A stretch of 64,000 nucleotides of DNA from Microbacterium esteraromaticum (GTDB lineage Bacteria; Actinomycetota; Actinomycetes; Actinomycetales; Microbacteriaceae): the NCBI RefSeq assembly GCF_016907315.1, contig NZ_JAFBBS010000001.1:558001-622000 (forward strand). The letters run 5' to 3'. The notes beneath the pieces are model-generated. The model made no database searches, was not told the DNA's origin, and saw only the letters and a list, made by a program, of their open reading frames with translations. Below, piece by piece: positions 52,018-59,783 of this stretch. The position numbers were made by a program, and so were the translations under genes. Each line of letters opens with the position of its first letter. Positions within the stretch are counted from its first letter, which is position 1.

Positions 52018-52335
52018 ATGACTGACACCATCCGCACCGAGACAGCCGAGATCGATAAACCCTACGTCGAGGTAGTCCTGAACGGCGGCGACGAGCGCGC
52101 GCCTGAACTGAGCGCCGTGTGGGCGGAGATTCGCGCGCTGCTCAACGACGGCACGCACACGGTCGATGACCTCGTGGACACCACCGGCTTTACTCGGGCG
52201 ACCGTGAGAGCGCTGCTCTACTACGGACGGAAGCGCCGGAAGGTTCGCATGGTCGAGGTCCGGCGTCAGGTCGAGGTCTCTCCCGACCTGTTCATGGTCC
52301 GCACTGTTCGTGCGTACAGGGCGCCGAGCCAGTGA
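52018..52335 (+). CDS. Winged-helix protein
   Basis: 105 residues. VWAEIRALLNDGTHTVDDLVDTTGFTRATVRALLYYGRKR reads as a winged helix-turn-helix. Probably an element regulator; overlaps whiB by four bases. Confidence 0.65.
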   Translation: MTDTIRTETAEIDKPYVEVVLNGGDERAPELSAVWAEIRALLNDGTHTVDDLVDTTGFTRATVRALLYYGRKRRKVRMVEVRRQVEVSPDLFMVRTVRAYRAPSQ

Positions 52336-52619
52336 CTCCCGAGGACGCGTGGGATGCACTCGATGAGGCCTTGCAGGAATACGAGCCCCCTTGTCGGGAT
52401 GACCCCATGTTCACCACGACTGACCGGCTCAGCCCCGAAGATCATGCCTTCTGCGAGTCGCTCTGCGCCGGGTGCAAGGTGCTCGACCTGTGCGACACCT
52501 ACGCCACCACGGCAGACGTCCGGATGGGGTTCTGGGGAGGGCATCGACACACGCAGAAGGGCAAACAGCCTGCCGGTCCCAGGACGCTCCCGGGGCCACC
52601 CCGGCAGGCCAGCACCTAG
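52332..52619 (+). CDS. WhiB-like iron-sulfur transcription factor
   Basis: 95 residues. Four cluster ligands, Cys21, Cys45, Cys48 and Cys54 (C-x2-C-x5-C), and the GFWGG turn mark the Wbl family. An extra Cys41 is present. GTG start overlapping the upstream regulator. Wbl proteins are common on actinophages and ICEs and control host or element promoters with sigma-70. Confidence 0.88.
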   Translation: MTPEDAWDALDEALQEYEPPCRDDPMFTTTDRLSPEDHAFCESLCAGCKVLDLCDTYATTADVRMGFWGGHRHTQKGKQPAGPRTLPGPPRQAST

Positions 52620-52671
52620 GCCACACCACCCCAACGACCCAGCGGGACGCTCAGCGATACCCACCGAGACA
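52612..52671. repeat. 60-bp diverged direct repeat, copy 1
   Basis: Blocks GCACCTAGGCCA, CGACCCAGCGGGACGCT and GAGACA at spacings identical to copy 2 at 54835-54894. The first block overlaps the whiB stop codon. Confidence 0.75.
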
Positions 52672-52741
52672 CCCGCACCACCCCACAGACACCGCACCGG
52701 GACGGATTCCCGGAACCCAGTAGAAGCAGAAGGAACACATC

Positions 52742-53314
52742 ATGGCTAAGCACACCGCAGCATCCGTCGAGACGAGCCTCCCCAAGGCGCAGAGCGGCTA
52801 CAAGGAGCGGGCGAGCGCCGTCAAGGCCGCACACGACTCCACCAAGCAGGCGATTAAGGCCGACCCGATGACGTCCGACCTCGCGAAGAAGGACAAGCTC
52901 GAAGCCCTCGACAAGGACACCAGGGCCAAGCTCGACGCGATCAAGGACGAGCAGGTCACCTACGAGAAGGGTCTGCGCGACACCATCGAGCGTGAGTTGC
53001 GCGGGAACCAGCCCGCCGACGCGAACAGCGTGCTGCTCCGTCGCGACGCCGCCGACCGTGTCCGCAAGATCACCGACAAGCAGGAGGCGATGGACATCCT
53101 GCAGGACGCTCTGGCCAACTCTGACGAGTCGATGGCCCACGCGATCGGCACCCGTGCACGGAACGCCGCTTGGCTCGACGTGGCCGAGGCATACCAGGCC
53201 GCGTACCCTGCCACGGCTGACTCGGCGGCTGCTCTCGCCTACGTCGAGGCGAACACCAGCGGAGCCGCCTACAACCTGTCCAACCAGATCACCTACTCGG
53301 CGCCGCTCCACTGA
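52742..53314 (+). CDS. Coiled-coil protein
   Basis: 190 residues, Lys/Asp/Ala-rich, predicted almost all helical with heptad-like periods at about 20-120; no Cys, no TM. Good RBS (AGAAGGAA). Not recognised; size and composition resemble phage tail or scaffold-like helical proteins, but no other virion gene is present. Confidence 0.65.
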   Translation: MAKHTAASVETSLPKAQSGYKERASAVKAAHDSTKQAIKADPMTSDLAKKDKLEALDKDTRAKLDAIKDEQVTYEKGLRDTIERELRGNQPADANSVLLRRDAADRVRKITDKQEAMDILQDALANSDESMAHAIGTRARNAAWLDVAEAYQAAYPATADSAAALAYVEANTSGAAYNLSNQITYSAPLH

Positions 53315-53386
53315 TCTGCCTATGACTGGGTGAGAGGGTTTCCTCCTTTTCCCTCCTCACCCCGCTGGGACGGGGTATCCCAGCAC

Positions 53387-53421
53387 CAAGAGACCCCTGG
53401 TCACGATCCGGGGGTCTCTTG
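53387..53421 (+). terminator. Terminator
   Basis: CAAGAGACCCC stem with its complement, after the coiled-coil gene. Its right half GGGGGTCTCTTGC recurs at 54805-54817. A second small hairpin (GCTGGGA/TCCCAGC) is just before it. Confidence 0.7.
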
Positions 53422-53508
53422 CATGTCGTCAGCATGCACGTCCATGGCCGCATGGATTCAGTAATTTGCGGTGCTCATCAGGCGTCAGCAAAAGTTTCAG
53501 GCACAAGG

Positions 53509-53521
53509 CGATGTCGGACAT
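53509..53521. repeat. CGATGTCGGACAT motif, copy 1
   Basis: Palindrome-containing 13-mer, 28 bases upstream of the resolvase start; identical copy at 58235-58247. Confidence 0.5.
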
Positions 53522-53549
53522 TTCTGCCGGACCCGAAGGAGACCACGCG

Positions 53550-54200
53550 ATGAGCAAGCACATGATCGGATACGTCCGCGTCAGCACCGAGGAGCAGGAG
53601 CGGTCCGGGCTGGGAGTCGAAGCACAAGAGGCCTCTATCAAGGAGGCGTGCGAGCGCCGGGGCTGGACCTTCGAGTTCTTCCGCGACCTGGGATGCTCAG
53701 GTAAGCATGTCAACCCTGAGTTGCGCCGTGGCCTCGACATGCTGTCCGCGGGGCAGTTCGACGGGTTGATGGTTGCCAAGCTCGACCGCCTCGCCCGTAG
53801 CGTGCGGCATGCATCCGCCATCATCGACTCGGCAGTCACGCAGGGCTGGGCGCTTGTAGTGCTGGACAACGCGCTCGACCTAACCACGCCGGGCGGACGG
53901 GCCATGGCCAACATGCTCGCCACCTTCGCCGAGCTGGAGCGTGACCTGATCGCTACTCGCACCCGTGAGGCGCTGGCCGCACGCAAGGCACGGGGCGAGC
54001 ACAACGGACGACGCACCGCTATCCCGGCTGGCGTGCTCCGGCGCATCGTCACCAGCCGGGAGGAGCACCGCCTTAGCTTCTGCCGTATCGCAGATGCCCT
54101 CACGGCTGAGGGTGTGCTGTCGCCTACCGGCCTACCGCGCTGGCATGAGTCCACAGTGCGCCGCGCATACGCCTCAGCCACGGCGACCGTCACCGTCTGA
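53550..54200 (+). CDS. Small serine recombinase (resolvase/invertase type)
   Basis: 216 residues with catalytic Ser12 in YVRVSTEEQE, AKLDRLARSVR and ANMLATFAELERDLIATRTREAL, ending in a DNA-binding HTH (FCRIADALTAEGV). Lacks the large C-terminal domain of the integrase. GAAGGAG RBS. Lies between two 60-bp direct repeats. Confidence 0.92.
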   Translation: MSKHMIGYVRVSTEEQERSGLGVEAQEASIKEACERRGWTFEFFRDLGCSGKHVNPELRRGLDMLSAGQFDGLMVAKLDRLARSVRHASAIIDSAVTQGWALVVLDNALDLTTPGGRAMANMLATFAELERDLIATRTREALAARKARGEHNGRRTAIPAGVLRRIVTSREEHRLSFCRIADALTAEGVLSPTGLPRWHESTVRRAYASATATVTV

Positions 54201-54236
54201 CCCTTCCGGCAGACTGATCGACAGAGGAGCACCAAC

Positions 54237-54770
54237 ATGAGCAATCTGAACGACAGCGGCACCGAACGGGTCGGCCTGCCCGACGTCACTCGACTGTCGG
54301 TGAAGCATCTGCTGCTGCTGGAGGCCAGCGTCGTGAAGGAGCTTCGGCGTCGCGATCTGGTGCGGACCAACAACAAGCCACTGGGAGACATCGCGGAGTA
54401 CGTCGTGTGGCTGGCACGCGGCGGAGTGCTCGAACCCAACTCGACCAAGTCACACGACATCACGACCGAGTCCGGGCACCGCATCCAGGTCAAGGCGATG
54501 GCAAACCGCGCGGCTGGAGCCGGGGCGAAGTTCAGCCCGTTCCGGAGCGCGGGCTACCACACGGCGGTGTTCCTGCTGTTCAACCTGGAGTTCGAGATCG
54601 CGGAGGCATACGAGGTCGAGGCTGATCTGATCGAGGAGCACGTGCGGTTCGTCCCTCATGTAGCTGGACGCCAACCGAGCCTGACTCAGGTACGCGCGCT
54701 GGGCACCGACGTTACCGCCGAGATGCAGTCGGCATACGCACGCATCGACGGCGCGCCTCTCTCCGACTGA
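54237..54770 (+). CDS. DUF6998-like putative nuclease
   Basis: 177 residues. GDIAEYVVWLARGG (Glu54), then SHDI (Asp74) and RIQVK (Lys86) follow the order of a PD-(D/E)XK fold with a Q-x-K variant. Resembles the DUF6998 group of restriction-endonuclease-like proteins. No methylase is nearby. The nuclease call is inference. Confidence 0.6.
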   Translation: MSNLNDSGTERVGLPDVTRLSVKHLLLLEASVVKELRRRDLVRTNNKPLGDIAEYVVWLARGGVLEPNSTKSHDITTESGHRIQVKAMANRAAGAGAKFSPFRSAGYHTAVFLLFNLEFEIAEAYEVEADLIEEHVRFVPHVAGRQPSLTQVRALGTDVTAEMQSAYARIDGAPLSD

Positions 54771-54834
54771 TCACCCCGCACCGAGTCCTCTGGGAAACGC
54801 TCCTGGGGGTCTCTTGCGGGCCTGAGGCTACCTG

Positions 54835-54894
54835 GCACCTAGGCCAAGCGCTGCTGGCGACCCAGCGGGACGCTGAGAGACGCGCGCAGAGACA
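54835..54894. repeat. 60-bp diverged direct repeat, copy 2
   Basis: Same blocks and spacing as copy 1 (52612-52671). Located 57 bases before the PIN-like gene. Confidence 0.75.
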
Positions 54895-54951
54895 TGCAAG
54901 GGCAGCCCGTCGCCGGCTTCGAATGTCGGCGCGCACTGAGATCATGTTGAG

Positions 54952-56181
54952 ATGACCGAGCGCGAAGGGCACAAGTTCACGCTGTCAGCAGACGACTACA
55001 GCATGTGGGTCCTTGACTGGCGGGCGAAGCAGATCCGCATCGTCATGCAATCGGGCGAAGAGCACGTTGCTCCTATGGACGCGGACGAGCGACGCCCTAG
55101 CAACCAGATCGCGCGATCATTCTTTGATTGGGACCGTTGGTGGCTGACCACCGAGACCGAGAAAGGTCACCTCGTCTTCTGCGAGGTATGGAGTCCGGTC
55201 GGTGACCCTGTGAAGGGTCGGCCATCGGTATACCTTGACCAGCTCCACTGGAGCACGATCGCAAAGGCACTGGTCAAGCCCGAGGCTCTGTCCGAAGCGG
55301 ACCTCACCGCCGCTCAGCGGATCATGAAGCTTGGCCATGATGGTGGCATCCGGCTCCCCCTCTCCTCAGCGACGATGCAAGAGACAGCCGCGTTGTTCGG
55401 GGACAGGCGCTACGAGGTCGGCATCGCTATTGCATCTCTCAGCGGCGGTTGGCAACTCCGCGACCCCCTCGAGCTCCGACGCCGGGAGTTCGCCGCGTGG
55501 TTTGCCGAGCGGCTCTCTCTGGATGCGCCCGTTCCGGCGGCTGACGCGGTCACGCTCGCACCCAGAAGCATATTTGGTGACCGCGTCGGGTCCGCAGCAG
55601 GGGCCGATCTGAGCGACAGCATGCGCCAGTTTATGGACGCTCTCACCTGGCCTTCGGTGCTTGTCTCCATGCTGATCGACCCTGCCCCAATCACCGGTGC
55701 ACCTCCCACGCGGTGGGCCGAAAGCAACGGCGACATTGCTAAGTGGATGGCTTCAATGTCGCGTGAACAACGGGCATCGGCGGCCACGTGGGCGGCTATC
55801 CAGGACAACGAAGGCTTGATGTCGTCCGCTCTTTCTCTCATTGGTGACCCCTCCACGCTGGTGGGTCGCCTCAATCCGACGGACCTGGCTGACGCGGTGA
55901 CCGATACTCGCTTCGGAGGACTGTACACCGCGATCATGGGCGAGCGGCATCGCGATCCGAACCGTCGATGGCTACCCAACGATCTCAACGACATCATGTT
56001 CCTGACTTGCGCTGCCGCTTACTGCGACTACGTCGCAGCCGAGCGGTCAACTGGTCGCCAGATGGCGCAACTGTTGACTCGACGCAAAGTGAAGCCGAAC
56101 ATCTACACCACCCTGCCTGACCTTGTCGAAGCACTCGACCGTGACGGCGTTCGTACGGTGTCCGAGGTCGAGGGTTCATAG
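54952..56181 (+). CDS. PIN-like domain protein
   Basis: 409 residues. VYLDQLHWS (Asp96) resembles the first PIN strand with its metal-binding Asp; Glu144 (TMQET) and a late NDIMFLTCAAAYCDYVAAER segment fit the other acidic positions and last strands. N-terminal 90 residues form a separate small beta domain. May be a toxic RNase; family not certain. Confidence 0.65.
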   Translation: MTEREGHKFTLSADDYSMWVLDWRAKQIRIVMQSGEEHVAPMDADERRPSNQIARSFFDWDRWWLTTETEKGHLVFCEVWSPVGDPVKGRPSVYLDQLHWSTIAKALVKPEALSEADLTAAQRIMKLGHDGGIRLPLSSATMQETAALFGDRRYEVGIAIASLSGGWQLRDPLELRRREFAAWFAERLSLDAPVPAADAVTLAPRSIFGDRVGSAAGADLSDSMRQFMDALTWPSVLVSMLIDPAPITGAPPTRWAESNGDIAKWMASMSREQRASAATWAAIQDNEGLMSSALSLIGDPSTLVGRLNPTDLADAVTDTRFGGLYTAIMGERHRDPNRRWLPNDLNDIMFLTCAAAYCDYVAAERSTGRQMAQLLTRRKVKPNIYTTLPDLVEALDRDGVRTVSEVEGS

Positions 56182-56339
56182 CACTGGCGGGCAGCCGCAG
56201 TTCAGGTCAGGTCAGGCGGAAACGTACGACTACGACGTGTGCCGCACCTGCCGACCGCCTCCTCCAGCTGTCAAAGCCGTGACCGCATACGACCCTCACA
56301 AGAGACCCCGAGTCGACTGGCCATGGGACTCTCGCAGTT
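56182..56339. other. Convergent gap
   Basis: 158 bases between two convergent genes with weak inverted repeats (GAGTC/GACTC around 56310-56332). No gene seen. Confidence 0.4.
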
Positions 56340-56552
56340 CTAGGCGAGGAGGTCAGCCGCTGGCACGTCGAGAGCCTGGGCCAGCTTTTGGATGATGTCC
56401 AGGGTTGGGTTACGAGTACCGCGCTCGATGCCGGAGACGTATGTGCGGTCGAGGTTCGCACGGTGCGCGAAGTCCTCCTGTGACCAACCGCGCCCGGTCC
56501 TGAGTTCGCGCACGCGCGCACCGAACGCGGCTCTGTGAGGTGGAACGGGCAT
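56340..56552 (-). CDS. Controller (C) protein, XRE-type HTH
   Basis: 70 residues, nearly all HTH. SQEDFAHRANLDRTYVSGIERGTRNPT is very close to the controller proteins of restriction-modification systems (LDRTYISGIER type). Its divergent intergenic region contains a C-box that matches that class, so autoregulation is expected. No R-M genes adjoin. Confidence 0.87.
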   Translation of the reverse strand: MPVPPHRAAFGARVRELRTGRGWSQEDFAHRANLDRTYVSGIERGTRNPTLDIIQKLAQALDVPAADLLA

Positions 56553-56573
56553 CTTCCAACGCTCGCGCTAAGC

Positions 56574-56602
56574 TGACAATGAGTCCACGGACTATGAGTC
56601 AC
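56574..56602. promoter_or_regulatory. C-box: double GAC-N5-GTC operator
   Basis: GACAATGAGTC (56575-56585) and GACTATGAGTC (56590-56600), centres 15 bp apart, between the divergent C protein and membrane-protein genes. The right site covers a TATGAG -10-like hexamer. Confidence 0.85.
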
Positions 56603-56622
56603 ATTTACGAAAGGTGCAGAGA

Positions 56623-56871
56623 GTGTCGAACCATCTGAACGTCTTCAGCCAGAAGGGCTGCGTTGATTGCAAGTCATGCGAGAAGGGCGGAGCGCACGTT
56701 GGGCGAATGGCAACCCTGTGGACGATTGGGGTCTGCACGGCCGGAGTCGGCCTTCTCTACCTGCCGTTCTTCAAGAAGTGCCAGTACTGCTCTCATAACA
56801 CCTGGTGGAACAAGCACTACGGGCCGGATCTGCGTCGAGCGGCACAGGCGCCTGCAGCTGTCGCCAACTGA
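56623..56871 (+). CDS. Zinc-ribbon small membrane protein
   Basis: 82 residues from GTG with GAAAGG eight bases upstream. CVDCKSC near the start and CQYCSH after one TM helix (about 30-50) look like a split zinc ribbon. Controlled by the C-box. Not recognised. Confidence 0.7.
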   Translation: MSNHLNVFSQKGCVDCKSCEKGGAHVGRMATLWTIGVCTAGVGLLYLPFFKKCQYCSHNTWWNKHYGPDLRRAAQAPAAVAN

Positions 56872-56903
56872 GTGAGGCTAGCTAAGATAACGGCCAACCT
56901 GTC

Positions 56904-56914
56904 GACTATAAGTC
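56904..56914. promoter_or_regulatory. Second C-protein site upstream of lipoprotein
   Basis: GACTATAAGTC palindrome followed by ACAT as at the main C-box; the GCTAAG block also precedes it by 23 bases, as it does at 56567. Only one of the two C-box sites is present. Confidence 0.75.
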
Positions 56915-56933
56915 ACATCAACCAAGGAGCAAC

Positions 56934-57299
56934 ATGCCTCGCAGAGCCAAGTTTGCAACGACCGTCGCCGCACTCGCGCTAGCCGTGACCGCTCTTGCCG
57001 GATGCGCCGCCTCGACCACGCCGCAGTCGGCTGACTCTACGCCGACCGTCAGCCCCACACCGACCCCGGACTACCTGACCGAGCTACCCCAGTGGGCGGC
57101 AAACACCACACCGTGGATCATCTACCCGGACGGTTTCGAGTGCTACGGCACCGAGGGGTGCCCCAACGACTACCGCTGGCACTTCGGCGAGCCCGGCCCG
57201 GTCCTACCCGAAGGCGTCGTCTTCTACGACCCGGCTGTGCACGACTGCGTAGAGGTGAGACCCCTAGGTATGGAGTGCGGGAAGACCCCTGCTGGCTAG
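56934..57299 (+). CDS. Lipoprotein
   Basis: 121 residues. Signal peptide with lipobox ALAGC, then Ser/Thr/Pro linker and a 75-residue domain with several aromatic residues and four Cys. AAGGAG RBS. Probably under the same C protein as the zinc-ribbon gene. Not recognised. Confidence 0.75.
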   Translation: MPRRAKFATTVAALALAVTALAGCAASTTPQSADSTPTVSPTPTPDYLTELPQWAANTTPWIIYPDGFECYGTEGCPNDYRWHFGEPGPVLPEGVVFYDPAVHDCVEVRPLGMECGKTPAG

Positions 57300-57362
57300 C
57301 GCGGCACCGTATGAATCTGCCCGGATGGGCGGCTACCCACGGAGCACTTCTTGCCGCCGACA

Positions 57363-58016
57363 TCAGCGATCTAACGCCCCGAGGCCTTCTCCTGCCAAGA
57401 ACTCCGCGGTCTCTCGTTGCGCAGTAGCCACCAGTTCCCTGAGCGTCGACTCCAACGTGAGAATCGCTGAGGCCCTGCGGGCGGGCGAAGCAGTCGTGTA
57501 GGCGGCTAGCGCATCAACCACTTGATCCATCGATCGAATTTGCACGTTCGAGTAAGCGGGGGTGGTTGCCGTGAGACCCCCAATCGCGTTGACTACGCGA
57601 TGCTCCGCGTCCTTCGCGATGGTCGCAGCCTCGAACAGCCGCTGTGTGAGCGACACCATCGCGATACGGTACTGCTCGAACCCGTTCCCGACCGACTGGT
57701 TCGTACGCATCGCGTCGTATACGGCTCGACTAGCGTTAGCGAAGTGGCGCGTGGCCTCTATGACACGGGGCCACTCACGGCGAATGCGCTCGTCGTACTC
57801 CCAGTCCCTTTGTTCCTCTCGCTCTGCGCTGCGAGCTTCGCGGTCTAGAGCGCGTTCGGCCTCTCGATCGAGTCGATCCTGTTCGCGCTCCTGCGCTCGG
57901 TCCTCCCGCGCGCGACGGCGTAAATCAAGCGAGAAGAGCCATGCCGCCAGAGCACCCACGATCGCGCCGCCGAGCGCGCCCCACATCGTCGCCCAGAAGG
58001 TATTCCAGAAGTCCAT
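57363..58016 (-). CDS. Membrane-anchored coiled-coil protein
   Basis: 217 residues. One TM helix at about 8-30, then a highly charged Arg/Glu coiled coil (35-80) and a helical C-terminal domain. Not recognised. Convergent with the lipoprotein gene. Confidence 0.7.
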   Translation of the reverse strand: MDFWNTFWATMWGALGGAIVGALAAWLFSLDLRRRAREDRAQEREQDRLDREAERALDREARSAEREEQRDWEYDERIRREWPRVIEATRHFANASRAVYDAMRTNQSVGNGFEQYRIAMVSLTQRLFEAATIAKDAEHRVVNAIGGLTATTPAYSNVQIRSMDQVVDALAAYTTASPARRASAILTLESTLRELVATAQRETAEFLAGEGLGALDR

Positions 58017-58055
58017 GCTGGAACTCTAGCCAGGACGCTTGCGTAGCCTAGTGAC

Positions 58056-58214
58056 ATGGACGATCTCGACCGTCAGCGAGAGTTGCGACGGCTCCGCGAT
58101 GAGGTGCTGAGCACTCCAAACTGCCTCCGGTGCGTGCAACGCATGGAACCCGCCGAGGTGGACGGCGAGCCTATCTGGCAGTGCCCGGAGTGCGGCGCGA
58201 CGCGGTCGGCGTAG
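58056..58214 (+). CDS. Small zinc-ribbon protein
   Basis: 52 residues, too short for usual ORF filters. CLRC and CPEC pairs form a zinc ribbon after a charged helix. TAGCCT six bases before the ATG suggests a leaderless message. Confidence 0.6.
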   Translation: MDDLDRQRELRRLRDEVLSTPNCLRCVQRMEPAEVDGEPIWQCPECGATRSA

Positions 58215-58234
58215 CCACACCGGCGAACATCTCT

Positions 58235-58247
58235 CGATGTCGGACAT
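58235..58247. repeat. CGATGTCGGACAT motif, copy 2
   Basis: Here extended to a perfect palindrome CGATGTC-G-GACATCG, just upstream of the -10-like TATGCT of the next gene. Operator candidate. Confidence 0.55.
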
Positions 58248-58265
58248 CGCATCTATGCTGAGCAC

Positions 58266-58856
58266 ATGGCTGCTCCACCACCATGGATGAAGAGCTGGCG
58301 GAAGACCCGTCGCTCTTCCCAGGAGCGCGCGAAACGGATCCGCGTACTTAACGCCGAACTCGACGTTCTCCGGGGCGCATCCGCCGACCGGTCGCGGACC
58401 ATCGACACGAAAGCGTCATTCATCGTGGTGGTCGCGGGTGTGCTGGCGTCGGTTACCGGACTCTCGCTAGTAACCACTGATACCTGGCTCGTTGGGCTCG
58501 TACCGTTCGGACTCACCGTTGCCGCCGTAGCTGTGGCGACGGCCGCCCTGTGGCCACGAAAGATTGACTTACCGTCCGCTCGCGATGTTGTCGATGCGTG
58601 GGTGGATGCCGACATGCCCGCTGACGAGCTGGAAGACAATGTGCTTGAGGTCAAGGCACGTGAGGTCACCAACCGCGACGCGCAGAACGAGGAACGAGCG
58701 AAGCTGACGAACTGGGGTTTCGGCCTCGTGCTCGCCGGTCTCGTGACGACTCTTGTTGTAGTAACCCTCAATGCAGTTAGCCCAATCTGGAGTGAACATG
58801 ACGAAGCCGAACCCGCCCAAGCCCCAGTCAGCACCCAAGCCCCGGCCACGCCCTGA
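58266..58856 (+). CDS. PycTM-like membrane protein
   Basis: 196 residues. DTKASFIVVVAGVLASVTGL starts a TM pair, with further TM segments near 75-95 and 155-175; this resembles Pycsar-effector (PycTM) or SLATT-type proteins. No cyclase gene nearby. TATGCT six bases before the ATG. Its last 20 codons overlap the first mini-ORF in another frame. Confidence 0.65.
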   Translation: MAAPPPWMKSWRKTRRSSQERAKRIRVLNAELDVLRGASADRSRTIDTKASFIVVVAGVLASVTGLSLVTTDTWLVGLVPFGLTVAAVAVATAALWPRKIDLPSARDVVDAWVDADMPADELEDNVLEVKAREVTNRDAQNEERAKLTNWGFGLVLAGLVTTLVVVTLNAVSPIWSEHDEAEPAQAPVSTQAPATP

Positions 58857-58917
58857 CGTGTCGATGGTGATGCAGACGCTGACCCACAGCGACGACACGC
58901 CCATGGAGACGCGATGA
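58798..58917 (+). CDS. Tandem mini-ORF 1 (RPDV motif)
   Basis: 39 residues: Pro/Lys-rich start, then RPDVSMVMQTLTHSDD. Starts within the membrane-protein gene and overlaps mini-ORF 2 by ATGA. Not recognised. Confidence 0.5.
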   Translation: MTKPNPPKPQSAPKPRPRPDVSMVMQTLTHSDDTPMETR

Positions 58918-59027
58918 GCGACGACCAGAAGCCGTCCTCCGCCCCCGCCTCAACACGACCAGACGTGGAGGTCGTCTTCAAGGAAGTCATGGCCACCGAG
59001 CACGGCAAGCCGAAGAGCCAACCGTGA
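58914..59027 (+). CDS. Tandem mini-ORF 2 (RPDV motif)
   Basis: 37 residues with RPDVEVVFKEVMATEH. ATGA overlap before, GTGA overlap after. Same motif as its neighbours. Confidence 0.55.
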   Translation: MSDDQKPSSAPASTRPDVEVVFKEVMATEHGKPKSQP

Positions 59028-59149
59028 GCGATGACACCCCTCCCCCGCCGCCCCCGCCGCCCGCACGGCCCGACGTCGAGAAGGTGTTCAAGCGGGTGAC
59101 CGAGAACGACCGCAAGCCTCAACCACGAGGGGATGGTCAGCGGGGCTGA
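59024..59149 (+). CDS. Tandem mini-ORF 3 (RPDV motif)
   Basis: 41 residues: MSDDT, eight prolines, then RPDVEKVFKRVTENDR. GTG start. The shared SDD start with mini-ORF 2 supports duplication. Confidence 0.55.
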   Translation: MSDDTPPPPPPPPARPDVEKVFKRVTENDRKPQPRGDGQRG

Positions 59150-59210
59150 TATCCGACTCTCCAGTACGCGGTTCCGTGGAACGCAACTTTGGAGCCGCTA
59201 TGGTTGGGCC

Positions 59211-59783
59211 ATGTCAGCAGAGGCGACTCAGGAAAAGGGGCGACGGGGAGTCGCGCACACCAAGCGGTGGTTGGAGGCGACAACTTTTGTCGAGCTCCAG
59301 TTCAATGCCTACGAAGATGAAGGCATGTGCGAGCTAGAACTACTTTCGGGAACAAAGGTGTTCGACATGTACGGCTCCATGCTCGGCCCGAACCGCCGAC
59401 CCGTCTACGTTGAAAACAAGGACGACACGAATGTGTCCAGACTGTACTCGGCGTATCAAGAGTTCCTCGCCAACGCTTATAGTGCGACCGCGCGGCGGAT
59501 CCAGGTCGCGAAGGACCAGAAGGCCGAGTTCATGTGGGTGAGCACTCACCCGTTTAATCAGGCCGGATGGGGAAAGCTCGCAACGCCTGATGAAGTAAAA
59601 ACCGCACTTGGCAAGTATCCCGGAGTGCTCGGAGCCACAACGGTAGACGACGAGCTGCTCCGGACCGTAGCCTCCCGGATCTGGGTGCTGGTGATGAATC
59701 ACCGTCAGCTTGACATCAGCCTTACCCACGAGGAGGTCCAGCTTGTTATGGGGCCACTGAAACGAAAGGTACCGACGCTGTGA
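59211..59783 (+). CDS. Putative PD-(D/E)XK nuclease
   Basis: 190 residues from the ATG at 59211, six bases after TATGGT (leaderless). Asp52 in VFDMYG and Glu68-Asn-Lys70 in VYVENK fit a PD-(D/E)XK site. Overlaps the partner gene by four bases. Family not recognised. Confidence 0.65.
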   Translation: MSAEATQEKGRRGVAHTKRWLEATTFVELQFNAYEDEGMCELELLSGTKVFDMYGSMLGPNRRPVYVENKDDTNVSRLYSAYQEFLANAYSATARRIQVAKDQKAEFMWVSTHPFNQAGWGKLATPDEVKTALGKYPGVLGATTVDDELLRTVASRIWVLVMNHRQLDISLTHEEVQLVMGPLKRKVPTL

